A stretch of 6,365 nucleotides of DNA from an uncultured Lachnoclostridium sp. (GCA_958425285.1 CATZVV010000111.1:1-6365); one strand, 5' to 3'. Counted from the first letter of the stretch, positions 1-6,348 are shown. A program made the numbers and translations. The notes: generated by a model not told the origin, from the letters alone.

Positions 1-618
1 AAACTATGGGAATATCTGAGCACATACTGCTATCTTCCGAGACTGGCAAATTATTCTGTGCTTGAAGATACGATTCGTCGAGGAGTTGCCTCTGATGAGT
101 TTTTCGCACTTGCCGCCGGTTACGTTAATAATCGGTATGTTGACCTGAAGTTTAATACGAATGTATTGAGCATCAACTCATCCGATTTGCTTGTAAAGGC
201 AAATGTTGCAATGAAACAAATTGTTGCCGAAAAGCAGGAAAAAGCAAGCGCCCAGGCAGCAGGTGATATTTTTGGCAGCGCTACATATCATGAGTCTCAA
301 AATAATGAAGGGGCAGTACAGTCTAAAGGTGATGAAGGAAGTCTTAGTGCTAACACAGATACTGATGCAGCGGCTTCTGTTCCGGTAAATAAGCATTTTT
401 ATATGACTGCAAAACTGGATAATACGCGAGTAAATCGTGATGTTCAAAATTATTTACAAGAAATTATTCAGCATTTGATGGCCGTTGACGGCAGTCAGGT
501 TGAGCTAAAATTGGATGTTGATGTAGTTGCTCCAAATGGCATACCAGCTTCTACCGTGCGAACTGTGTCAGAAAACTGTCGCACGCTTAAGATCGAAGAT
601 TTTGGTTTTGACGATTAA
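1..618 (+). CDS. C-terminal part of a DUF499-type ATP-binding defence protein (5' end outside window)
   Basis: The frame is open from base 1 and ends at TAA 616-618, giving the last 205 residues of a longer protein; no start is visible. The first residues (LWEYLSTYCYLPRL) and the final block, from KHFYMTAKLDNTRVNRD (about residues 131-147) through VRTVSENCRTLK to the acidic end GFDD, match the ending I recall for DUF499 proteins, which are large (about 1,000 aa) AAA-type ATPases found in BREX-like and other predicted phage-defence clusters. The ATPase core would be upstream, so no Walker motifs can be seen. Residues about 80-129 form a low-complexity linker rich in Ser, Ala, Gln, Asp and Glu, separating two folded blocks. 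There is no terminator after the stop and the next gene starts 38 bases on, so the two are probably co-transcribed. The family call is from memory of the C-terminal pattern; the protein's exact role is unknown. The GTG at 58 is an internal codon, not the start. Confidence 0.72.
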   Translation, partial: KLWEYLSTYCYLPRLANYSVLEDTIRRGVASDEFFALAAGYVNNRYVDLKFNTNVLSINSSDLLVKANVAMKQIVAEKQEKASAQAAGDIFGSATYHESQNNEGAVQSKGDEGSLSANTDTDAAASVPVNKHFYMTAKLDNTRVNRDVQNYLQEIIQHLMAVDGSQVELKLDVDVVAPNGIPASTVRTVSENCRTLKIEDFGFDD

Positions 619-645
619 ATGAACTGGTGAAATTATAGTTGAAAA

Positions 646-650
646 GGAAG
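646..650 (+). promoter_or_regulatory. Ribosome binding site deciding the start at 657
   Basis: GGAAG lies six bases before ATG 657, inside a longer purine run from 641. It supports ATG 657 over the in-frame TTG at 639, which has no good upstream purine motif. Confidence 0.7.
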
Positions 651-656
651 TGCAGT

Positions 657-1406
657 ATGGCAAAATCGTCATTAGAACGACAAATTGAACGGCAAATGAA
701 ACAATCGAAACAACTTGCTAATAAGAAACGTAGAGAACAGGATAAAGCTGAAAGAAGGGCTATACTTAAAGATAGGGCAGCGACTATCATCAATGGACAA
801 CCGATAATAGAAGGTTTCCGGGTTATGGATCAGACAGCTGAAGCAATTCTTGAATGTTTACTGAACTGCGAAAGGGGTAATGGTACACATATTTGTTTTG
901 AGAATGACATTTTTCCAGATTATGTACAAACGTCGTTGGGATTAGAGTTTGAAAAGTTAATTCAATATGGAATGATTGGTGGTTTATTCTTTTATGATAA
1001 CGGCGGGATGCTGGATTTGCTTCCGCCCGCATTTAGTTACTTTGAAAGCAAAAATGCCGCATATGAAAAACAGAAAGAGCAGGAAGAATCGAATAAACTG
1101 AAAAACATTATAAATTACGGGAATTTAGTGTTTGGTGATGTGTCTGGCTCCACACTAACCGTTGATAATTCTATTCATAAAATCGAACAGGCAATAGAAG
1201 AAAATGGTGGCACAGATAAAGAGGACTTGTATGAGATTCTGAATGATGTTAAAGAACTTATAGAGAACATACAGACAAGCCGAACCATACCAAAGCAGAA
1301 AAAACTTTTTGAAAGAATTTCTGATCACATGGAAAAACACGGATGGTTTTATGGTGCGGTAGTACAGCTGTTGGGAACAGCGGCAATAAATCTGTTGGGT
1401 GCATGA
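657..1406 (+). CDS. Unrecognised defence-island protein: basic coiled coil, winged-helix-like middle, hydrophobic tail (249 aa)
   Basis: I do not recognise this protein. Residues 1-42 are very rich in Lys, Arg, Gln and Glu and look like a basic coiled coil or nucleic-acid-binding helix. Residues 58-130 have the pattern of a winged helix: a helix (AEAILECLLNC), then LEFEKLIQYGMIGG, a turn with DNGG, and LLPPAFSYFES, resembling the common 'L..L...GLI...G...LT..G..YFE' ending of such domains. A charged linker (131-150) follows, then a beta-like segment GNLVFGDVSGSTLTVDNS (155-172), helices to about 227, and a hydrophobic tail (230-249, WFYGAVVQLLGTAAINLLGA) that could be an amphipathic helix, a membrane-inserting helix or a packing helix. 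There is no signal peptide. It starts 38 bases after the DUF499 gene and ends 118 bases before the Gabija-like pair, so it may belong to either module. A role as DNA-binding adaptor, sensor or effector is possible but is only inference. Confidence 0.8.
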   Translation: MAKSSLERQIERQMKQSKQLANKKRREQDKAERRAILKDRAATIINGQPIIEGFRVMDQTAEAILECLLNCERGNGTHICFENDIFPDYVQTSLGLEFEKLIQYGMIGGLFFYDNGGMLDLLPPAFSYFESKNAAYEKQKEQEESNKLKNIINYGNLVFGDVSGSTLTVDNSIHKIEQAIEENGGTDKEDLYEILNDVKELIENIQTSRTIPKQKKLFERISDHMEKHGWFYGAVVQLLGTAAINLLGA

Positions 1407-1510
1407 TATGATCATACCTTCATGAAATGATTGTAGTATGCATTACTTCAGGAGTAAAAAGAATTAGTTGTTAGATAATTCTTGAAAGAATGGCAAGAGA
1501 TAAGGCTAAG

Positions 1511-1516
1511 GGAGGG
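1511..1516 (+). promoter_or_regulatory. Strong ribosome binding site of the GajA-like gene
   Basis: GGAGGG lies eight bases before ATG 1525, close to the ideal Gram-positive arrangement. It fixes the start and predicts efficient translation of the first gene of the pair. Confidence 0.85.
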
Positions 1517-1524
1517 AAACTCTA

Positions 1525-3252
1525 ATGAGATTAATAAATCTTGAAATACATAACTTTCGTGGAATTCAAAATGCAAAAATTGATTTTCCAATGAATAACA
1601 GATTTATTTGCTTGATTGGCGCAGGAGATAGTACCAAATCTACGATTTTGCTCTCCCTTGAGTGGCTCTTTTCACAAACATGGAATTTGCCAATCTGTGA
1701 CAATGATTTTTATCTTGCAAATACTGAAAACAAGATCACGATCTGTGGAACATTTACTGAGTTTCCTGATTATTTCTTAGCAGAAGATAAATTCGGCTTA
1801 TTCTTACGGAAACCTGGAATTCCATATGATGGCATCACAAACGACGAACCAGCAGATGGAGAGCCACTTTGTCTTACCATTCAATTTACGGCAGACAGTT
1901 CCTTGGAACCGCATTGGAATGTTGTATGTAATAGAAATGATCCTAAAACTATAACCAACAAGGAACGGGCTCAGCTTGCAGTTGGATGTGTTGGCGAAAA
2001 TTGCGCAAGAGACATGACGTGGGGACGGTATTCTGTTCTACAAAAGTATGCTGATTCTAAAGGAGTTCTTCATAATGCCTATACTAAAGCTATGAGAGAG
2101 GCTGCTGCAAACACTGATTTGGACTTGTTAGATGGCCTTTCTGACGATATTAAGAGCATCGGAGGACGATATGGCGTTGGATTTGAAAACGATATTAAGA
2201 GTAAACTGTTGATTCAGAGTGGATCATTCACTACATCTGCAGGACTCTATGACGGACAAATTCCTTTGAATTTAAGAGGAGTTGGCAGTCAAAGGCTTCT
2301 GTCTATAGGGTTGAATATCAAAGCTTATTCTAATGGCACTGTTTTATTGATTGACGAGATTGAGCGCGGCCTTGAGCCTTATAGATTACGCAGTCTGATA
2401 AATGAACTACGAAATCAGACGGGAACATCCGGACAGGTTATTATTACAACACACTCTCCTGTTGTATTAACGGAGTGTTCTGCCTCCGAACTAGTCATTG
2501 TACACTCTCAAAACGGAGATACAAACGTATTCTATTTTAATAAAAGTGATGAAAAAGTATATGAGCAGCTTCAGAAACAGATTCGCAGTGATGCCGATGC
2601 TTTCTTGTGTAAGGCCTTAATTGTCTGCGAAGGAAAAACAGAATATGGATTTGTCAAGGCATTTGATGATTTTATAGCTCAAAATCTCGGAATTAGAATG
2701 GCTCATAAAGGAGTAGGTATAGCTCTTGGAGGAGGAGATACCACGTTTGCTTATGCTGATTCACTTCGAGATCGAGGATATGAAATTAGCATCTTTATGG
2801 ATTCTGATAAGGAAAGCGATGCTGCTGAAAAAGAGAAGAGACGGCGTTTATACGGAACAACAATATTCGATTGGGATAATCCGAATGCTATAGAACAACA
2901 GCTGTTTCTTGATTTGCCGGAATCTTTGATCCAACAGCTTATAGATATTACTGTAGATGAAAAAGGTGCGACAGCGATGGCTGGCACTTTGTACTCTGAG
3001 GGTATTTCATTTGATATTTGTGAAGATGGAACCAAACTCATTCTAAATGATTTTTCACAAGTCACACGTCTTACTCTTGGAAAATTGGCAAAACAAAAAG
3101 GGAAAAATGGACGTATTGGAGAATGGTATAAACGGATTGATTTGGGACGCGAAATCGGCCAAATTATTTTTGAACACTGGTCAGAGATTGATCAAAGTAC
3201 AAAACTGTTTCAAACGGTATCTTCTATGATTGAGTGGGTAAAAAATCTATGA
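1525..3252 (+). CDS. gajA: GajA-like OLD-family ATPase/TOPRIM endonuclease (Gabija-like system)
   Basis: This 575-residue protein joins an ABC-type ATPase (about 1-345) to a TOPRIM nuclease domain (about 362-460) with a C-terminal helical region. Visible ATPase motifs are the N-terminal LEIHNFRGI strand, a P-loop IGAGDSTKST (31-40), a signature-like RGVGSQRLLSIGL (251-263), Walker B VLLIDEIERGLEP (273-285, Asp277/Glu278) and the H-loop TTHSP (His310). TOPRIM motifs are VCEGKTE (367-373, Glu369 and Glu373), GGGD (402-405) and FMDSDKE (424-430, Asp426 and Asp428), so the metal-binding acidic set looks intact. The P-loop has Thr instead of the usual last Gly before Lys38. In known Gabija systems GajA (about 578 aa) is a nucleotide-regulated DNA-nicking enzyme that forms a complex with GajB. 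Length, domain order and the coupled UvrD-like gene fit this class 2 OLD arrangement; sequence likeness to the Bacillus cereus GajA that I recall is low, so this is a divergent member or a sister system. ATG 1525 has GGAGGG eight bases upstream. Confidence 0.82.
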   Translation: MRLINLEIHNFRGIQNAKIDFPMNNRFICLIGAGDSTKSTILLSLEWLFSQTWNLPICDNDFYLANTENKITICGTFTEFPDYFLAEDKFGLFLRKPGIPYDGITNDEPADGEPLCLTIQFTADSSLEPHWNVVCNRNDPKTITNKERAQLAVGCVGENCARDMTWGRYSVLQKYADSKGVLHNAYTKAMREAAANTDLDLLDGLSDDIKSIGGRYGVGFENDIKSKLLIQSGSFTTSAGLYDGQIPLNLRGVGSQRLLSIGLNIKAYSNGTVLLIDEIERGLEPYRLRSLINELRNQTGTSGQVIITTHSPVVLTECSASELVIVHSQNGDTNVFYFNKSDEKVYEQLQKQIRSDADAFLCKALIVCEGKTEYGFVKAFDDFIAQNLGIRMAHKGVGIALGGGDTTFAYADSLRDRGYEISIFMDSDKESDAAEKEKRRRLYGTTIFDWDNPNAIEQQLFLDLPESLIQQLIDITVDEKGATAMAGTLYSEGISFDICEDGTKLILNDFSQVTRLTLGKLAKQKGKNGRIGEWYKRIDLGREIGQIIFEHWSEIDQSTKLFQTVSSMIEWVKNL

Positions 3253-4670
3253 CGCCTGAAGAATTAGTAAAGATTGAAAGTAAATATAATGTTGCAATTA
3301 TAGCACCTGCTGGACACGGAAAAACAGAAATGGTAGCCGATATGGTCGCTGGATTTTCTGGAAAGCAGTTGGTGCTTACACACACGAATGCAGGTGTTGA
3401 TGCCATACAAAAACGTCTTTCGAAAAGAAAAGTAGACACACACAAATATACAATTTTGACTATCGCAGCTTTTTGTAATCGTTGGGGTTATTCGTACCAC
3501 TGGACATCTAGAATGGATGCAACGCTATCGCCATTTAAAAAAGAAGATCAGAAACAATATTATGCTCAGTTATATACAGGAGCATTGGAATTATTTAAAC
3601 ATACGTGGGTTGGCAAAGTACTCTCATCTTCGTATAAAGGAATAATTGTCGATGAGTATCAGGACTGTACACTTGCTCAACACGCATTGATTAAACAATT
3701 AAATAAGTATCTCCCAGTAAGAGTTCTCGGAGATCCTCTTCAGGGGATATTTGGGTTTAAAGATCCCATTGTGAATTGGTCTGATATTTCTTTTGAACTT
3801 ATTGATGTGGATACGTATCCATGGCGCTGGGAAAATTCTAATCCAAAACTCGGAGCATATCTGGAAGAACTAAGATCCCATTTGTTACCTGCCATTCAAG
3901 GGCGACAATGTATGATTAGTATTGCTCCTATTAGCAATATCTTAGAAGTTATTGCTCCATTGGATTTTGATGGATACAAGCTGCTTCGACAGTTACAGCA
4001 GTATAAGTCTGTCCTGTATCTGGCAAAATGGGAAAATGATCAATTAGCCTTCTGCAAAAAGATGCCTGGAATTTTTCAGCAAGATGAAAAACAAGATTGT
4101 GGCATTCTGTTTGAGTACGCACGTCTTTTTGATCAAAGTGAAAATGAACAACTTGCATTGTCTATATTATGCTTTATAAACGAATGTGCCACTCGAGTAT
4201 CTTCTGAGTGTAATTCGTACATTAAGAGACTTAAATCCGGATCCTCAGATTTTTCGAGAATTAAAAAGTATGAACAATTGGGAAGATTGCTAAAATTAGT
4301 AATTGAAAATAACTCATCGCAAAATCTTATAGAAGTATTTCACTGGTTTGAAGAAAATAAACAATTTAAGTTTTATCGCATGGAGCTTTATCAAGAAATG
4401 CTTCGGAGTATCAGGCTTGCCGCAACCAAAGCAATCGACATTTATGATGCTGCTACTCTTGTCCGAAATGACTCTACTTTGCAAAAAAGATATACGAACT
4501 TCAAGTATTTGTCATCCAGAACACTTCTTTCAAAAGGTTTGGAATTCGACTGTGTTATTGTTGATATGACAAAAGAACTGACAGCAAAAGAATTTTATGT
4601 GGCCATGACAAGAGCAAAGAAAATGGTCTACTTAATCACAGATAAATCCACTTTGATTTTGAAACCATAA
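3249..4670 (+). CDS. gajB: GajB-like compact UvrD/PcrA-family helicase (Gabija-like system)
   Basis: This 473-residue superfamily 1 helicase-like ATPase shows motif I AGHGKT (21-26), a motif Ia-like LVLTHTNAGVDAI (about 43-55), motif II DEYQD (135-139), motif III GDPLQGIFGF (161-170), a motif V-like LSKGLEFDCVIV (427-438) and motif VI FYVAMTRAKK (449-458) with arginine finger Arg455. At under 500 residues it is much shorter than UvrD/PcrA (about 700-750) and the large accessory domains must be reduced, as in GajB (about 494 aa). The usual Q-motif before motif I is not evident. ATG 3249 overlaps the preceding stop as ATGA, so translation is probably coupled; I prefer it to the in-frame GTG at 3234. 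In studied Gabija systems GajB senses DNA ends, hydrolyses nucleotide and thereby activates GajA. The catalytic set looks complete, so I infer an active ATPase. GC is low, like its partner and unlike the next gene. Confidence 0.82.
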   Translation: MTPEELVKIESKYNVAIIAPAGHGKTEMVADMVAGFSGKQLVLTHTNAGVDAIQKRLSKRKVDTHKYTILTIAAFCNRWGYSYHWTSRMDATLSPFKKEDQKQYYAQLYTGALELFKHTWVGKVLSSSYKGIIVDEYQDCTLAQHALIKQLNKYLPVRVLGDPLQGIFGFKDPIVNWSDISFELIDVDTYPWRWENSNPKLGAYLEELRSHLLPAIQGRQCMISIAPISNILEVIAPLDFDGYKLLRQLQQYKSVLYLAKWENDQLAFCKKMPGIFQQDEKQDCGILFEYARLFDQSENEQLALSILCFINECATRVSSECNSYIKRLKSGSSDFSRIKKYEQLGRLLKLVIENNSSQNLIEVFHWFEENKQFKFYRMELYQEMLRSIRLAATKAIDIYDAATLVRNDSTLQKRYTNFKYLSSRTLLSKGLEFDCVIVDMTKELTAKEFYVAMTRAKKMVYLITDKSTLILKP

Positions 4671-4701
4671 CTAAAAATGAGAACCGGGATATATGGTATG
4701 T

Positions 4702-4706
4702 GGAGG
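4702..4706 (+). promoter_or_regulatory. Ribosome binding site deciding the WYL gene start
   Basis: GGAGG lies ten bases before ATG 4717. An in-frame ATG at 4693 precedes it, but has only a weaker GGGAT purine run close upstream and would place this motif inside the coding region, so 4717 is preferred. Confidence 0.65.
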
Positions 4707-4716
4707 ATACAAAACA

Positions 4717-5691
4717 ATGGAAAATGATCACCAACTTAGAATTTTATACTTATATCAAATATTGCTCCGTCACTCCGATGTGGACCATCCAGTTTCCACC
4801 AAAGAACTGATAGACATGATGGAAACCTATCACCAGATCAAGCTGCATCGGACAACCATCCCTAAATACATAGAACTGCTGAACGCCGGTGGCCTTGAAG
4901 TGATGGAGATTCGTTCCCGTGAAAAGAAATATTATCTGAATGACCGTCTGTTTGAACTGCCGGAAGTGAAATTGCTGATTGATGCGGTGCAGTCTTCAAA
5001 GTTTATCTCCGTAGGCAAAAGCCAGGTGCTGATTTCTAAACTGATGGCGCTTACCAGTGAAGCCAATGCGGCAAAACTCAAGCGCAATCTATATGTGACT
5101 GGACGTGTTAAATCGGACAACGAAAAAAGCTACTACATTGTCGAAGCAATCAATGATGCGATTAACGAAGGTAAACGGATTTCATTCTACTATACGGATT
5201 ACAATACTCAAAAAGAGAGGGTGCTGAAAAACGATGGGTTACCGTATGTTATCAGTCCTTATGCGCTGATATGGGATGGTGACTTCTACTATGTTCTTGG
5301 CCTGAACCATAGCCGGAATCAAATCAATACCTTCCGGGTAGATCGGATCAGCAGACAGCCGGAAATTCTTGATGAGGCAGCGACATCGGCACCAGACAGC
5401 CTGAATCTGGCAAATTATTCGCGTGAGGTCTTTCGGATGTACGATATGGAGGAACCGGTTGAAGTATCGCTGCTTTGCGAAAACAGTCTGATGAAACATC
5501 TGATAGATCACTTTGGTCTGGATGTAGAGACGGAAACTGTAGATGACAATCATTTCAGAGCAAGAGTATTGGTTTGTACCAGCCCAACTTTTTACCGCTG
5601 GGTCTTTGGTTGGTGCGGCAGGATGAAGATAGAAAGCCCTGCTTTCGTACTGGACGAATATCAGCGGATGGCGAGGGCTGCGCTGGAATGA
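4717..5691 (+). CDS. WYL-domain transcriptional regulator with winged-helix N-terminus (324 aa)
   Basis: The N-terminus (about 5-75) is a winged-helix DNA-binding domain: RILYLYQILLRHS, then STKELIDMM, a recognition-helix region HRTTIPKYIELLNAGG and a wing EVMEIRSREKKYYL. A WYL domain follows (about 137-213) with YYIVEAINDAINEGKRISFYY, the core ISPYALIWDGDFYYVLG (179-195) and INTFRVDRI (203-211). A WCX-type C-terminal domain (about 245-322) ends the protein. This is the full layout of WYL regulators such as PafB/C, BrxR and CapW, which bind inverted-repeat operators and probably respond to a nucleic-acid ligand through the WYL pocket. Such proteins often repress defence operons until infection or DNA damage. 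The gene starts 46 bases after the helicase stop with no terminator between, so read-through from the Gabija-like pair is possible, but its higher GC suggests it belongs with the following gene. A candidate target is the operator-bearing promoter near 6,300-6,348; this is inference. It could instead regulate genes outside the window. Confidence 0.88.
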   Translation: MENDHQLRILYLYQILLRHSDVDHPVSTKELIDMMETYHQIKLHRTTIPKYIELLNAGGLEVMEIRSREKKYYLNDRLFELPEVKLLIDAVQSSKFISVGKSQVLISKLMALTSEANAAKLKRNLYVTGRVKSDNEKSYYIVEAINDAINEGKRISFYYTDYNTQKERVLKNDGLPYVISPYALIWDGDFYYVLGLNHSRNQINTFRVDRISRQPEILDEAATSAPDSLNLANYSREVFRMYDMEEPVEVSLLCENSLMKHLIDHFGLDVETETVDDNHFRARVLVCTSPTFYRWVFGWCGRMKIESPAFVLDEYQRMARAALE

Positions 5692-5724
5692 GTCTGTTTC
5701 AGATTTAACGGAGACGGTAACTGT

Positions 5725-6228
5725 ATGAACCGACAACGAATGAACAATTCAAATAAGAAATATAAGGAACTAAAGCAGAAGCAAAAAGCCCGTATCTCCG
5801 ATTTGATGTATCGGGAAACCGACCGGTTTCTGCAGGAAAAGAAGCAACCACCGGATGATAATGAAGTTGTTCAAATTGCTGAGCGGGTATACTGTCGCAT
5901 TCAGGGGCTTGGATTCTGGATTCCTTATGGCGAAGTGCTGAATGAATACCAGAAAAAATGTCCACATATTCTCCAGCGATTACAAGAATCCGGTTTGCCA
6001 CAGCACTTGCTTCCCAAAACGAAAAACGCCTCATCCGCTGACTCAATGAGCACATCAAAGGTGAAACAGCGCAAAGCAAAAGGACACAGACGGAAAAAGC
6101 CGAAAGAAGTTCCTCTTCCCGAACAGGATGATACCTTTTTCTTTATTGTCGGTTATACTTCCGGCGGCGCTCCCTATGGTGTGACCTGGGAGGAAATGGG
6201 ATTAGAACCACGGGAAGAAATCGAATAA
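5725..6228 (+). CDS. Conserved-looking protein of unknown function with a GYTSGGAPYG C-terminal motif (167 aa)
   Basis: I cannot assign a function. The N-terminus (1-40) is charged and helical (NKKYKELKQKQKARISDLM). Residues about 44-90 form a helical block (NEVVQIAERVYCRIQGLGFW, then GEVLNEYQKKCPHILQRL). Residues 97-128 are a very basic, disordered-looking stretch (KVKQRKAKGHRRKKPKE). The last part, about 136-163, is a hydrophobic strand FFFIVGY followed by TSGGAPYGVTWEEMGLEP, a motif I recall from small clostridial proteins, often near mobile elements and regulators, without a known activity. No signal peptide, membrane segment or catalytic signature is visible; the basic stretch could contact nucleic acid. 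It starts 33 bases after the WYL gene, with GGAG at 5710-5713 eleven bases before ATG 5725, and shares its higher GC, so the two probably form an operon ended by the terminator at 6246. A second in-frame ATG at 5740 is less well placed. Confidence 0.82.
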   Translation: MNRQRMNNSNKKYKELKQKQKARISDLMYRETDRFLQEKKQPPDDNEVVQIAERVYCRIQGLGFWIPYGEVLNEYQKKCPHILQRLQESGLPQHLLPKTKNASSADSMSTSKVKQRKAKGHRRKKPKEVPLPEQDDTFFFIVGYTSGGAPYGVTWEEMGLEPREEIE

Positions 6229-6245
6229 ACAATGATATTTCGCAC

Positions 6246-6280
6246 GAGATGTCGCTAACTGGCGACATCTCATTTTTTCT
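6246..6280 (+). terminator. Intrinsic terminator after the WYL/unknown gene operon
   Basis: A perfect ten-base-pair stem (GAGATGTCGC 6246-6255, GCGACATCTC 6262-6271) with a six-base loop is followed by A and six T, then CT. It lies 17 bases after the preceding stop and is the only convincing rho-independent terminator in the window, so transcripts begun upstream probably end here. Confidence 0.92.
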
Positions 6281-6293
6281 GGCAAAATATCCC

Positions 6294-6322
6294 TTGCAAG
6301 AAGAACGGGCGTTCGCTATAAT
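6294..6322 (+). promoter_or_regulatory. Sigma-A type promoter for the gene beyond the right edge
   Basis: A perfect -10 box TATAAT (6317-6322) is spaced exactly 17 bases from a -35-like TTGCAA (6294-6299, four of six consensus bases). Transcription should start near 6329. It sits just after the terminator, so it begins a new transcription unit that leaves the window. Inverted repeats in its spacer and just after its start suggest repression. Confidence 0.85.
6303..6314. promoter_or_regulatory. Possible operator in the promoter spacer
   Basis: GAACGGGCGTTC has two five-base arms (GAACG/CGTTC) around GG and lies entirely between the -35 and -10 boxes. A dimeric repressor bound here would block RNA polymerase. 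Its half-site resembles that of the stronger dyad downstream. An arm of five bases alone could be chance. Confidence 0.4.
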
Positions 6323-6331
6323 ATAAATATC

Positions 6332-6348
6332 TGAAACGAGCCGTTTCA
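6332..6348. promoter_or_regulatory. Perfect inverted repeat at the transcription start: probable operator
   Basis: TGAAACGAGCCGTTTCA has seven-base perfect arms around AGC and covers roughly +4 to +20 of the predicted transcript, a classical repressor position. It has no T-run after it, so it is not a terminator. Candidate binders are the WYL regulator upstream or the product of the downstream gene. Confidence 0.65.

Noticed and set aside
639..656. Upstream TTG start extending the 249-residue protein by six residues
   Set aside because: ATG 657 has GGAAG six bases upstream, while TTG 639 has no ribosome binding site and would bury that motif within coding sequence.
1422..1449. Imperfect hairpin (TGAAATGAT / ATTACTTCA) as a terminator before the Gabija-like pair
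   Set aside because: The nine-pair stem has a mismatch and a G-U pair, is AT-rich, and is followed by GGAGTAAAAA instead of a T-run, so it is not a convincing terminator.
1407..1524. Dedicated promoter for the Gabija-like pair
   Set aside because: GATAAT at 1474-1479 resembles a -10 box, but nothing like a -35 box lies 16-18 bases upstream. A short palindrome TATGATCATA (1407-1416) is present but too AT-rich to interpret. A promoter may exist here but I cannot support one.
3234..3248. GTG start for the helicase, five codons upstream
   Set aside because: ATG 3249 forms an ATGA overlap with the preceding stop, typical of translational coupling; the GTG has no better ribosome binding site.
5239..5736. 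165-codon open frame on the minus strand across the WYL gene
   Set aside because: It lies opposite a clearly conserved WYL regulator, its translation shows no recognisable domain, and it is best explained as a shadow of the coding strand. The minus-strand frame at 5705-6079 was rejected for the same reason.
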